The notes beneath the pieces were generated by a model. That model saw only the letters and a program-made list of their open reading frames with translations, searched no databases and was not told where the DNA came from. Below, piece after piece: positions 8,321 to 15,461 of a stretch of DNA of 64,000 nucleotides. Numbering within the stretch: the stretch's first letter is position 1; each line of letters begins with the position of its first letter. Origin of the DNA: Gaiellasilicea sp963749515 (lineage in GTDB: Bacteria; Actinomycetota; Thermoleophilia; Gaiellales; Gaiellaceae); contig CAVVMR010000001.1 of the NCBI GenBank assembly GCA_963749515.1, forward strand, positions 496,001 to 560,000, in the 5' to 3' direction. Made by a program: the position numbers and the translations under genes.

Positions 8321-9033
8321 GCGCCACCTCGGTCCTGGTGGCCTTCGGCGCCGGGTTCCTGTCCTTCCTCGCGCCGTGCGTGCTGCCGCTCGTGCCCGGC
8401 TATCTCTCCGCGGTGTCGTCGGTCGAGGCCGAGCGCCTGGGCGAGCCCGGCGCCGCGCGTCGCGTGGTCGTCTCGAGCCTCCCGTTCGTCGCCGGGCTGG
8501 TGACGTTCTTCGTCTTTCTCGGAGCCGGCGCCGCTGCGATCGGCCTCTCGTTCACGCGCAACCAGTTCCTGCTCGAGCAGGTGGCGGGCTTCATCCTGAT
8601 CGTCTTCGGGCTCGCGTTCGTGGGGCTGCTGCCGTGGCCCGATCGTCTCGTCGGGGCGGGGCTCGTGCAGGGTGCGCGCCGGCGGGGGTCGGGCTTCCTG
8701 CTCGGCGGCGCCTTCGCGGTGTGCGCCGCGCCGTGCATCACGCCGGTCCTCGGCTCGATCCTCGTCCTGGCGGGCGACTCCGAAACGGTCTGGGAAGGCT
8801 CGGTGCTGCTCGCCGTCTACGCGCTGGGGCTTGCGGTTCCGTTCCTGATCGCAGCGGCCCTGTTCGCGCCGGCGATGGGGCTCTTCCGGCGCGTCCGCGA
8901 TCACTATGTCGTGATCCAGATCGTCAGCGGCGTGATCCTCGTGTCGCTCGGGGCGCTTCTCTTCGCCGGAGAGTTCTGGCGGCTGCGCGTCTACCTGAAC
9001 CGCCTTTTCGATGCGCTCGGCCTCAGCGGCTAG
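8317..9033 (+). CDS. ccdA: CcdA cytochrome c biogenesis / thiol-redox transporter
   Basis: A 238-residue six-helix membrane protein of the DsbD/CcdA family. The two conserved Cys lie in FLAPCVLPLVPG near residue 21 and AAPCITPVLGS near residue 145. They relay electrons from cytosolic thioredoxin across the membrane to TlpA and CcmH. It starts in an ATGA overlap with ccmH, and order and spacing are those of an operon. Confidence 0.92.
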   Translation: MSATSVLVAFGAGFLSFLAPCVLPLVPGYLSAVSSVEAERLGEPGAARRVVVSSLPFVAGLVTFFVFLGAGAAAIGLSFTRNQFLLEQVAGFILIVFGLAFVGLLPWPDRLVGAGLVQGARRRGSGFLLGGAFAVCAAPCITPVLGSILVLAGDSETVWEGSVLLAVYALGLAVPFLIAAALFAPAMGLFRRVRDHYVVIQIVSGVILVSLGALLFAGEFWRLRVYLNRLFDALGLSG

Positions 9034-9066
9034 GCGCGCGCCACTCGCACTGATAAATTCGGGGCT

Positions 9067-9381
9067 GTGGCGACCATCCTGCTCGCAGGGGTCGATCTGT
9101 TCTTCCGGGGGAAGCTCGAAGCCTTGCTGGAGGGGCATCGCCTCATCACGAGCGACAGCGTCCATCCGCCGGATCTCGTGATCGTGGACATCGCCCGCGT
9201 CGAGCCGGAGGAGGTCGCGGACTCCTGGCCCGACATTCCGATCCTCGGATTCACGAATCACACCGACCGGGCCGGGCTCCAGCGGGCGCACACGGCGGGC
9301 TTCGACCAGGTGGTCGTGAAGTCGGCACTGGTCGAGCGAGTGCCCGAGATCGTGGCCGAGTTGACCGCTCCGTCGGTCTGA
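9067..9381 (+). CDS. Stand-alone receiver-like protein with degenerate acidic pocket
   Basis: A 104-residue CheY-like fold. It retains the probable phospho-acceptor Asp (DLVIVDIARV), the Thr switch region (LGFTNHT) and the Lys (VVVKSAL). The N-terminal acidic pair that binds Mg is replaced by ILLAGVD, so phosphorylation may be lost or atypical. There is no output domain and no adjacent kinase. A TAAATT box 7 nt before GTG 9067 suggests a leaderless message. The true role is unknown. Confidence 0.65.
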   Translation: MATILLAGVDLFFRGKLEALLEGHRLITSDSVHPPDLVIVDIARVEPEEVADSWPDIPILGFTNHTDRAGLQRAHTAGFDQVVVKSALVERVPEIVAELTAPSV

Positions 9382-9404
9382 TCCCGGCCGATACACTCGC
9401 CGCC

Positions 9405-9719
9405 GTGACGTACATCATCGCCGAGCCGTGCATTGACATCAAAGACCGCTCGTGCGTCGACGTCTGCCCGGTCGATTGCATCCACGAATTCGGGCGGATG
9501 CTGATCATCGACCCCGAGGAGTGCATCGACTGCGGCGCCTGCGAGCCGGAGTGCCCCGTGGAGGCGATCTTCCCGGAGGACGCGCTCCCGGACAAATGGG
9601 AGCCGTTCGTGGCGATCAACTACGCGTACGACAAGGGCGCCGAGGCGATCGACCCGCTCGTGGACGAGTACGCGACCGAGCACAACGTGCAGAACCCCCC
9701 GCTCGACGGCGGTGAATAA
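9405..9719 (+). CDS. fdxA: Seven-iron ferredoxin (3Fe-4S plus 4Fe-4S)
   Basis: A 104-residue ferredoxin of the FdxA type. The N-terminal cluster uses Cys in CIDIKDRSCVDVCPVDC, whose longer first spacing is typical of a 3Fe-4S site. The second uses CIDCGACEPECP for a 4Fe-4S. It is a soluble low-potential electron carrier. GTG 9405 is preceded by TACACT at 9392-9397, 7 nt away. No obvious redox partner gene adjoins it. Confidence 0.9.
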   Translation: MTYIIAEPCIDIKDRSCVDVCPVDCIHEFGRMLIIDPEECIDCGACEPECPVEAIFPEDALPDKWEPFVAINYAYDKGAEAIDPLVDEYATEHNVQNPPLDGGE

Positions 9720-9772
9720 GCCGCGTCCGAACGGGTAAGAACCGCCTTCGTTGCCGACACGAAGGAGGGGTC

Positions 9773-10111
9773 ATGCCACAACAAGCCTGGAGCGCGAAGC
9801 GCGAGCGTCAGTACGCGCACATCAAGGAAGGCCTGCGCGAGCAGGGCACCTCGGAGGACAAGGCCACGGAGATCGCCGCGCGCACGGTCAACAAGGAGCG
9901 GGCGCGGTCTGGCGAGGCGCGCGAGTCGTCGCGTCTCTCACGCACCGACATCTCCTCGAGCCGCCGTGGCGGCCTCCGCTCCGGTACGCGCCGTGCGAAG
10001 GGTCGCACTCGTGACCAGCTGTACGAGGAGGCCAAGGACCTGAACATCCAGGGTCGCTCGAAGATGAACAAGGCGCAGCTGCAGCGCGCCGTCGACGGGA
10101 AGAAGCGGTAG
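9773..10111 (+). CDS. Basic protein with Rho N-terminal-like motif
   Basis: A 112-residue, very basic, mostly helical protein. An N-terminal part (WSAKRERQYAHIKEGL, TSEDKATEIAARTVNK) resembles proteins often annotated as plasmid stabilisation. A Ser/Arg-rich hinge follows, then a C-terminal Rho-N/SAP-like helical motif (TRDQLYEEAKDLNIQGRSKM). A strong AGGAGG-type SD lies just before ATG 9773, unlike its leaderless neighbours. It probably binds nucleic acid; the function is unproven. Confidence 0.75.
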   Translation: MPQQAWSAKRERQYAHIKEGLREQGTSEDKATEIAARTVNKERARSGEARESSRLSRTDISSSRRGGLRSGTRRAKGRTRDQLYEEAKDLNIQGRSKMNKAQLQRAVDGKKR

Positions 10112-10124
10112 GAGGGTTGACGGC

Positions 10125-10130
10125 TATCCT
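10125..10130 (+). promoter_or_regulatory. -10 box TATCCT of a leaderless promoter
   Basis: It lies 6 nt before GTG 10137, the start of the VOC protein gene. Confidence 0.55.
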
Positions 10131-10136
10131 CGCAAG

Positions 10137-10775
10137 GTGAATCCGCAGACTCTCGATCACGTTGCACTCTGGGTCGCCGACCGCCGCCGGATGGCCGAGG
10201 TGGCGGTCGAGCGGCTCGGCGTCCGCGTGATCGAGGAGACCGACCGCTTCACGCTGCTCGGCGCCGACGCGCGCCGCGGCAAGCTCACGCTGTTCGATGC
10301 CGAAGGGCCGCGCGAGCGGGGGCCGCTCGGACGCATCGGCCTGCGCGTGTCGTCGCTCGACGGCCGCGATGCGAGCATCGACCTCGGCGAAGGGCTCGAG
10401 GTCGTGCTGGTCGAAGCCGAAACCGACAGTGAGCTCGACCTCGACCACGTTGCGCTCGTCTCCGCCGATCCGATTGCTGCGGCCGCGGGTTGGCAGACGC
10501 TCGGGTTCTCGCCTGCCGGCGACCGCCGGCTCGAGGTCGGCGGCGCCTATCTGGAGCTGGTCGCGGGCGATCCGGGCGTCCCCGAGCGTCCGCTGCTGAA
10601 TCACATCGGCGTGCTGGTGGGATCGGTCGAGGAGCACCGGACGGATGCCGAGGATCTCGGCATCGAGATCGACGATCTGGTCGACGCGCCGAACACCATC
10701 GCGCTCTTCGTCTGGGGGCCCGACCGGGTGAAGCTCGAGTACATCGAGCACAAGCCCTCGTTCTCCCTCACCTGA
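10137..10775 (+). CDS. VOC-family (glyoxalase/dioxygenase fold) protein, two modules
   Basis: A 212-residue protein with two beta-alpha-beta-beta-beta modules. Module 1 starts LDHVALWVADRRRM, and a second module starts near residue 100 with LDHVALVSADP. A third repeat-like strand begins NHIGVLVGSVEEH. VOC enzymes bind a divalent metal through His and Glu. The likely ligands here are the His of LDHVAL and the Glu of KLEYIEH near the C-terminus. The substrate cannot be assigned. It overlaps the following FAD protein by 4 nt. Confidence 0.75.
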   Translation: MNPQTLDHVALWVADRRRMAEVAVERLGVRVIEETDRFTLLGADARRGKLTLFDAEGPRERGPLGRIGLRVSSLDGRDASIDLGEGLEVVLVEAETDSELDLDHVALVSADPIAAAAGWQTLGFSPAGDRRLEVGGAYLELVAGDPGVPERPLLNHIGVLVGSVEEHRTDAEDLGIEIDDLVDAPNTIALFVWGPDRVKLEYIEHKPSFSLT

Positions 10776-11837
10776 GAGACCTCGTCGTCGCCGGCGCCGG
10801 CATGGCCGGCCTCTCCGCTGCCGCCAGGGCGCGCGAGCTCGGTGCGTTCGCCCGTCGTCGTCGAGAAGGGGAACCGGCCGGGTGGGTCGATGCTCCTCTC
10901 GAGCGGCGTCGTCTGGCGCCACCGGAGCGCCGAGGACTTTCACCGGGAGTGTCCTGCGGGCGACGCCGCGTTGCAGCGCCGAATCGTCGAGGAGCTCGAC
11001 GACGCGCTCGACTGGCTCGAGTCGCTCGGAGTCGAGCCGCTCGAGCGCGAGACGCGCAATCCCAGGACGGTCGGTCGGCGCTACGACCCGCGCGAGCTCA
11101 CCGGGGTGCTGGTCCGGGCGGCCGGCGACGTGCGGCTGGAGGCCCCTTTCACGGATGCACAGGTGCTTGCGACCGGCGGCTTCGGCGTGCGGCTGGCGCG
11201 CGAGCGTGGCCTGCTGCTGCGCGCCGCGCCGTGGAGCGCCGGTGACGGGCTCGACTATGGGCTCTCGCTCGGAGCGTCGGCAAGCGAGGGAATGGACGAG
11301 TACTACGGCCGCGCGATGCCCGGGGAGGTGCCGGAGGGCGAGTTCGTCTCGGCCTCGCAGCTCTACGCGCGGCACGCGCTCGTGCTCGACGACGCCGGCG
11401 CCGACCTGGGCGAAGCGGCGTGGCACGAGAGCGATATCGTCCAGCGCTTCCCGGGCGGCGTCGCGTGGTACGTGGTCGACGCGGGGGCTCTGGACGGGCC
11501 GACTCCGTACGGGACGGTCGCCGACGCGATCGAGACCGCACGAGACCTCGGCGGCGACGTCCGGCCGGCGGAGGAGCTCCCATTCGCCCTTCCGGCCTCC
11601 GCGAAGCTCGTGACGCCGCCGTTCACGGCGGTCCGCGTGCACGCCGCGGTGACGCACACGATCGGCGGCCTCCGTGTCGACGAGCACGCACGGGTGCTGG
11701 ACGGCCACGGCACCCCAGTCGACGGCTTGCACGCGGCGGGCGCCGACGCAGGCGGCATCTTCACGGGCGGGTACGGAAGCGGCCTCGCCGCCGCACTCGT
11801 CTTCGGCCGCATCGCCGCCGAGACCGCCCTTCGCTGA
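10772..11837 (+). pseudogene. FAD-binding dehydrogenase (fumarate-reductase/ketosteroid-dehydrogenase type), one-base frameshift
   Basis: The FAD Rossmann segment LVVAGAGMAGLSAAARARELG lies in one frame from CTG 10772 (CTGA overlap). The rest, VVVEKGNRPGGSMLLSSG onwards to 11837, lies in another. Removing one T of the TT at 10847-10848 joins them as ELG-ASPVVVEKG. The downstream part is intact (331 codons) with ATGGFG and the C-terminal FAD motif GIFTGGYGSG. It belongs to the FAD_binding_2 flavoproteins and the substrate is unknown. Either the gene is a recent pseudogene or the base is a sequencing insertion. A downstream GTG at 10842 cannot give a functional flavoprotein because the dinucleotide-binding loop would be missing. 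Confidence 0.75.
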
Positions 11838-11847
11838 CCATCCCTTC

Positions 11848-11881
11848 CGGACACGTCCGGGGTCAGACCCCGTCGTGTCCG
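11848..11881. repeat. Palindromic element with GGGGTCAGACCCC core (A1)
   Basis: Outer stem CGGACACG/CGTGTCCG, small internal loop, inner stem CGGGGTC/GACCCCG with a single central A. It lies in the convergent gap between the FAD gene and a minus-strand small gene. It is probably a bidirectional terminator or REP-like unit. Confidence 0.75.
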
Positions 11882-11940
11882 AAACGGACGGCGGCTGACA
11901 GCCCATCCGGCGCGCCGGCTCGCGTCCCATGTGCGGATTG

Positions 11941-11971
11941 GACATGTCAGGGGTCAGACCCCTGACATGTC
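11941..11971. repeat. Palindromic element with GGGGTCAGACCCC core (A2)
   Basis: A perfect 15-bp inverted repeat (11941-11955 with 11957-11971) around a central A. The core matches A1 but the arm (GACATGTCA) is different. It is in the same convergent gap, 60 nt from A1. Confidence 0.8.
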
Positions 11972-11998
11972 GCGAACCGACGTGGCTCGGGGGGACGG

Positions 11999-12205
11999 TC
12001 AGGCGAGCTGGGTGAAGGCGCAGCGGCGCCGGTCACCCGGCAGCGGCGACGGGCCGATCTTGCTCACCCGAAGGAGAGTCTCGCCGTTCTCGATCGTCGC
12101 GCCGACCGGCGGCGGCTCGCCGTCGCGCTGCTGCAGCGTCCAGCCGGCCGGCGACCAGACGAAGAGCACGTAGCTGGCGCCGTGGTGACCGTTCTCGTCC
12201 GTCAT
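11999..12205 (-). CDS. Small hypothetical protein
   Basis: 68 residues with a hydrophobic-aromatic core (ASYVLFVWSPAGWTLQQRDG) followed by a beta-rich stretch. No motif is recognised. TAAGAT about 9 nt before ATG 12205 may be its -10 box. It is first in a run of minus-strand genes upstream of the palindrome-bearing gap. A short beta-barrel-like fold is possible but unsupported. Confidence 0.5.
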   Translation of the reverse strand: MTDENGHHGASYVLFVWSPAGWTLQQRDGEPPPVGATIENGETLLRVSKIGPSPLPGDRRRCAFTQLA

Positions 12206-12224
12206 CGGGGCCGAATCTTAGTGA

Positions 12225-12884
12225 CTATGGACGGCCGGTGTACGAAGGGAACACGACGTGGATCGACGTGCCGTCAGGTCCCTGCTCGACCGAGAAGCGG
12301 CCGTTGAGGGTCGAGGCTCGCTCGCCGATCGCGTCGAGCGCCGCCGTGCGCCGCTCGCCCGTCCCGTTGTCGGCGACCACCGTCTCGATCTCGCCCTCGG
12401 GCGTGTCGTGGATCAGCACCGAGATCTTCGAAGGAGGCCCGCGCCGCACGGCCTGGTTCAGCGACTCGCGGACGATCTGATACAGCCCGACCTGCTCCTT
12501 CTCACCGAGTTGCGACGCAAGCTCGACATCGACTTCGATCTGCACCTTGTGCTCCATCCCGAGCTGGTTGGCCAACTCGGCGACAGCCGCACCGAAGCCT
12601 TGGTCGCGCAGCACCACCGGCTCGATGTTGAAGGAGAGGTCGCGCAGCGAGCGGATCGTCTCGCGGTGCCGCTCGAGTGCCGAGGCCATGATCCCCCGCG
12701 CGACCTCAGGCTTGCCCTCGTCGATCGACTGCACCGCCGCGTCGAGCATCAGCGCGATCCCGGCCAGGCTTTGCACCGGCCCGTCGTGGAGAAAGAGCGC
12801 GAGACGGCGCCGCTCGTCCTGCTCGGCCGTGATGATCCGCTCGACGAGCCGCTCGCGCTCGTCGGCGGTGACTTCGTCGGCCAT
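12225..12884 (-). CDS. Cytosolic NarL/DegS-type sensor histidine kinase
   Basis: A 219-residue kinase with no transmembrane or sensor domain. The HisKA_3 dimerisation helix carries ERRRLALFLHDGPVQSLAG with the phospho-acceptor His (about residue 33). The ATPase domain follows, with RESLNQAVRRG as a divergent N-box and VVADNGTG as the G1 box. Its gene overlaps the preceding response-regulator gene by one base (TGATG), so the two form a pair. Lacking an input domain, it may sense a soluble ligand or act downstream of another sensor. Confidence 0.87.
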   Translation of the reverse strand: MADEVTADERERLVERIITAEQDERRRLALFLHDGPVQSLAGIALMLDAAVQSIDEGKPEVARGIMASALERHRETIRSLRDLSFNIEPVVLRDQGFGAAVAELANQLGMEHKVQIEVDVELASQLGEKEQVGLYQIVRESLNQAVRRGPPSKISVLIHDTPEGEIETVVADNGTGERRTAALDAIGERASTLNGRFSVEQGPDGTSIHVVFPSYTGRP

Positions 12885-13507
12885 CAGTCGATGATCGCAT
12901 CGCGCAGCGCGATGGCGACCGCGTGTGTCCGCGTGTCCGCCTCGAGCTTCGCGAGGATGTGCCGTACGTGGCTCTTGACCGTCTCCTGGCTGATGAAGAG
13001 GCGGCCCGCCACGTCCGCATTCGACATCCCGTCGGCGAGCAGCTGGAGGATCTCGCGCTCGCGCGCGGTGAGCATGTCGTTCTGCTCCTTGCCCGTCAGG
13101 AACGTCGGCATCAGCGCGGGGTCGACGAAGCTCTCGCCGCCGGCGACCTTCTCGATCGCGCGCAACAGGGTCGCATGCGGTGCTTCCTTGAGGATGTAGC
13201 CCTTGGCGCCCGACTCGAGACCCCGGCCGAGCAGCGATCGCTCGCTGTAGGCGGTGAAGATCAGGACCGCCGTCTCGGGCACCTTCTCCTTGATCTGCTT
13301 CGTCGCCTCGAGGCCGTCCATCCCGGGCATCCGGACGTCCATGATCACGACCTGCGGCCGCCGCCGCTCGACGAGCGCGACCGCACCGGCGCCATCCGAG
13401 GCCTCGCCGATCACGCGAATGTGCGGCGCGCGTGAGAGCGAGAGGCGCAGCCCCTCGCGCACCACCTCGTGGTCATCGACGATCAAACACGTGATCTCTT
13501 CCGGCAT
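12884..13507 (-). CDS. NarL/FixJ-type response regulator (LuxR HTH)
   Basis: 207 residues. The receiver domain (1-120) has the acidic pair in VDDH, phospho-acceptor Asp in VIMDVRMPGMDG, Thr in LIFTAYS and Lys in GYILKEAP. The C-terminal LuxR-type helix-turn-helix is LTAREREILQLLADGMSNADVA followed by ISQETVKSHVRHIL. It should regulate transcription when phosphorylated by the downstream kinase. TACACT at 13516-13521 (minus strand), 8 nt from the start codon, is a candidate -10 box. Target genes are unknown. Confidence 0.92.
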   Translation of the reverse strand: MPEEITCLIVDDHEVVREGLRLSLSRAPHIRVIGEASDGAGAVALVERRRPQVVIMDVRMPGMDGLEATKQIKEKVPETAVLIFTAYSERSLLGRGLESGAKGYILKEAPHATLLRAIEKVAGGESFVDPALMPTFLTGKEQNDMLTAREREILQLLADGMSNADVAGRLFISQETVKSHVRHILAKLEADTRTHAVAIALRDAIID

Positions 13508-13537
13508 TGGCGGGAAGTGTATGCCGCAAGTCGGCGC

Positions 13538-14434
13538 TCAGACGTGCAGCGAGAGCTGAACGGGCTCCGGCGGGGGAACGAGCTTCGCGCGCCGGCGATC
13601 ACGAACACCGTGCTCGCGGGCGAGATCGCGGACCCGGCGGCGCACCGGCTCGGCCTCCGAGTTCGGGAGATAGGCGGCGCGCGCGTAGAGCTGCTCGTAA
13701 CGCTCGAGCTCCTCGGGCCAGTCGCGGGCGAGTGCCTCCAGGAAGTGCTCCTTCGTCCCCGGACGCAGGTGGAGCAGGTTCGCCCACACGCTCGTCGCGC
13801 CCGCCTCCCGAACCGCTTTCACCACCTCCGCAAGCTGCTCCGGTCGGTCCGAGAGCCCCGGGAGGATCGGCGCCATGCCGACGCCGGCATCGATTCCGGC
13901 GTCCACCAGCGCAGACAGAGCCCGTAGCCGCTGGCGCGGCGGCGCCGTGCCCGGCTCCGTCGTTCGCCAGACCTCGGCGTCGAGCGTCGGCACCGAGAAC
14001 ATGACCGAGACCTTCGTTCGTCTGGCGGCCTCGGCCAGCACGTCGACGTCACGGACGATCAGCGGCCCACGCGTGATGATCGAGAACGGCGTCGCCGCGC
14101 GACCGAGCACCTCGATGCAGGCCCGTGTCAGCCCGTAGCGCCCCTCGGCCGGCTGGTACGGATCCGTCGCGGCTCCGATCGCGATCGGGTCGCCGCTCCA
14201 AGAGGGTCGCGCGAGCTCGCCTGCGAGTACCTCGGCGACGTTCACCTTCACCCGGATCGAGCGGCCGTACCGGTCGTCGGCGGGTCGGTCGGCCCGAAGC
14301 TCGAACGCGCGCACGTAACAGAACGTGCACCGGTGAACGCAGCCGGTGTACGGGTTGAGGGACCACCCGAACGGCATTCCCTTCACTCGATTCAACGCGC
14401 TGCGGCAGGGCTCCTCGCGGTACTCGACCCGCAT
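13538..14434 (-). CDS. Rv2578c-like radical SAM protein (SPL-like)
   Basis: A 298-residue radical SAM enzyme of the spore-photoproduct-lyase-like Rv2578c family. The 4Fe-4S motif is CVHRCTFCYVR (CxxxCxxC) near residue 31, preceded by the conserved NPYTG. IGAATDPYQPAE is also characteristic. ATG 14434 is chosen because TATACT ends 6 nt upstream and the conserved N-terminus (MRVEYREEP) begins there; ATG 14452 is an alternative. A LexA-type box overlaps the promoter, which suggests a DNA-damage role. The reaction has not been shown for this family; repair of a photoproduct is an inference. Confidence 0.85.
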   Translation of the reverse strand: MRVEYREEPCRSALNRVKGMPFGWSLNPYTGCVHRCTFCYVRAFELRADRPADDRYGRSIRVKVNVAEVLAGELARPSWSGDPIAIGAATDPYQPAEGRYGLTRACIEVLGRAATPFSIITRGPLIVRDVDVLAEAARRTKVSVMFSVPTLDAEVWRTTEPGTAPPRQRLRALSALVDAGIDAGVGMAPILPGLSDRPEQLAEVVKAVREAGATSVWANLLHLRPGTKEHFLEALARDWPEELERYEQLYARAAYLPNSEAEPVRRRVRDLAREHGVRDRRRAKLVPPPEPVQLSLHV

Positions 14435-14440
14435 CCGAGC

Positions 14441-14459
14441 AGTATAGAACATACGTTCG
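14441..14459 (-). promoter_or_regulatory. LexA (SOS) box with leaderless -10 box
   Basis: On the minus strand TATACT (14446-14441) sits 6 nt before ATG 14434. Immediately upstream is GAAC-ATAC-GTTC (14447-14458), which matches the Gram-positive LexA consensus CGAACRNRYGTTYG. The box would block RNA polymerase, making the radical SAM gene SOS-inducible. It may also affect the divergent MBL gene. Confidence 0.7.
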
Positions 14460-14486
14460 TAGACGAGAAACGTGTTGGATAGACGG

Positions 14487-15437
14487 ATGGAGCTACCAGC
14501 CGGGATCCGCCGGATCACGACGCCGCTGCCGACTCGTCCCGGCCATGTCCACTCGTACCTGCTGCCGGGCGAGGACGGCTGGACGCTCGTCGATACCGGG
14601 ATCGGGCTCCCGGACGCGCAGGAGGTCTGGAAGGCGGCGCTCGAAGGCGCCGAGGTCACGCGCATCTTCGTCACGCACTTTCATCCCGATCACGTTGGAG
14701 CGGCAGCCGACGTCGCGGAGCTGACCAGCGCGCCGGTCTACCAGGGCGAGCTCGACTACGCCCAGTGCGAGATCGTCTGGTCGAACGAGGACTGGCCGAA
14801 GCGAATCGCCGACTGGTTCCTCACACACGGTGTCCCCTCGGAGATCACCGAGGAGCTGATCGAGTCGGGCGCCGTCTACCGCCCGTTCATCCGCTACCAG
14901 CCGAATCCGGAGCTCGTCGACGACGGTGACCGGCTCGACGGCTGGGAGCTCGTCGCAGCCCCAGGTCATGCCGACGGCCAGCTCTGCCTGCTCTCGGGCG
15001 GCGTTCTCATCTCGGCCGACCACCTGCTCGGACGAATCACGCCGACCGTGGGCCTCTGGCCCGAGAGCAGGCTCGATCCACTCGGCGACTACATCGAGTC
15101 GCTGGAACGGACGATCGAGCTCGCGCCGTCGATCGCACTGCCCGGCCACGGCGATCCGATCGAGGATCCTGTGGGTCGCGCGCGGGAGCTGATCGAGCAC
15201 CACCGCGAGCGGCTCGCGTTCACCGAGGCTGCTCTCACCGACGCGCCGCGAACCGGCTTCGAGCTGTCATTCGACCTCTTCGGCGCCGATTTGAAGCCCG
15301 CCTCCCGCCGGTTTGCGGTCGCCGAGACGCTCTCGCATCTCGAGCGCCTCGTGCTCGAGGAGCGGGCGGAACGGCGCGGGGACGCCGGAACTGTTGCCTA
15401 TACTGCGCCGCACCGCCTTGGACGACGATCCTTCTAG
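14487..15437 (+). CDS. Metallo-beta-lactamase-fold hydrolase
   Basis: A 316-residue MBL-fold protein. The metal motif THFHPDHVG is complete (HxHxDH, about residue 67), followed by AAPGHADG and LPGHGDP carrying the later His ligands, and SADHLLG with the bridging Asp. It resembles glyoxalase-II-like hydrolases acting on thioesters or lactones. The C-terminal ~70 residues form an extra helical domain. ATG 14487 is preferred; GTG 14472 is in frame. It is divergent from the SOS-boxed radical SAM gene. Confidence 0.8.
   Translation: MELPAGIRRITTPLPTRPGHVHSYLLPGEDGWTLVDTGIGLPDAQEVWKAALEGAEVTRIFVTHFHPDHVGAAADVAELTSAPVYQGELDYAQCEIVWSNEDWPKRIADWFLTHGVPSEITEELIESGAVYRPFIRYQPNPELVDDGDRLDGWELVAAPGHADGQLCLLSGGVLISADHLLGRITPTVGLWPESRLDPLGDYIESLERTIELAPSIALPGHGDPIEDPVGRARELIEHHRERLAFTEAALTDAPRTGFELSFDLFGADLKPASRRFAVAETLSHLERLVLEERAERRGDAGTVAYTAPHRLGRRSF
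15399..15404 (+). promoter_or_regulatory. Candidate -10 box TATACT for the CorC-type gene
   Basis: It lies inside the 3' end of the MBL gene, 57 nt before ATG 15462. No good -35 is visible. Unlike most genes here, this one would have a leader, which contains the hairpin at 15445-15461. Confidence 0.4.
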
Positions 15438-15444
15438 TACGCAC

Positions 15445-15461
15445 GCCCCGGAGAGCGGGGC
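15445..15461 (+). promoter_or_regulatory. Hairpin abutting the start codon, SD in the loop
   Basis: GCCCCG (15445-15450) pairs with CGGGGC (15456-15461), leaving GAGAG as the loop directly before ATG 15462. The structure would hold the ribosome-binding region and could damp translation of the CorC-type gene. Confidence 0.4.
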
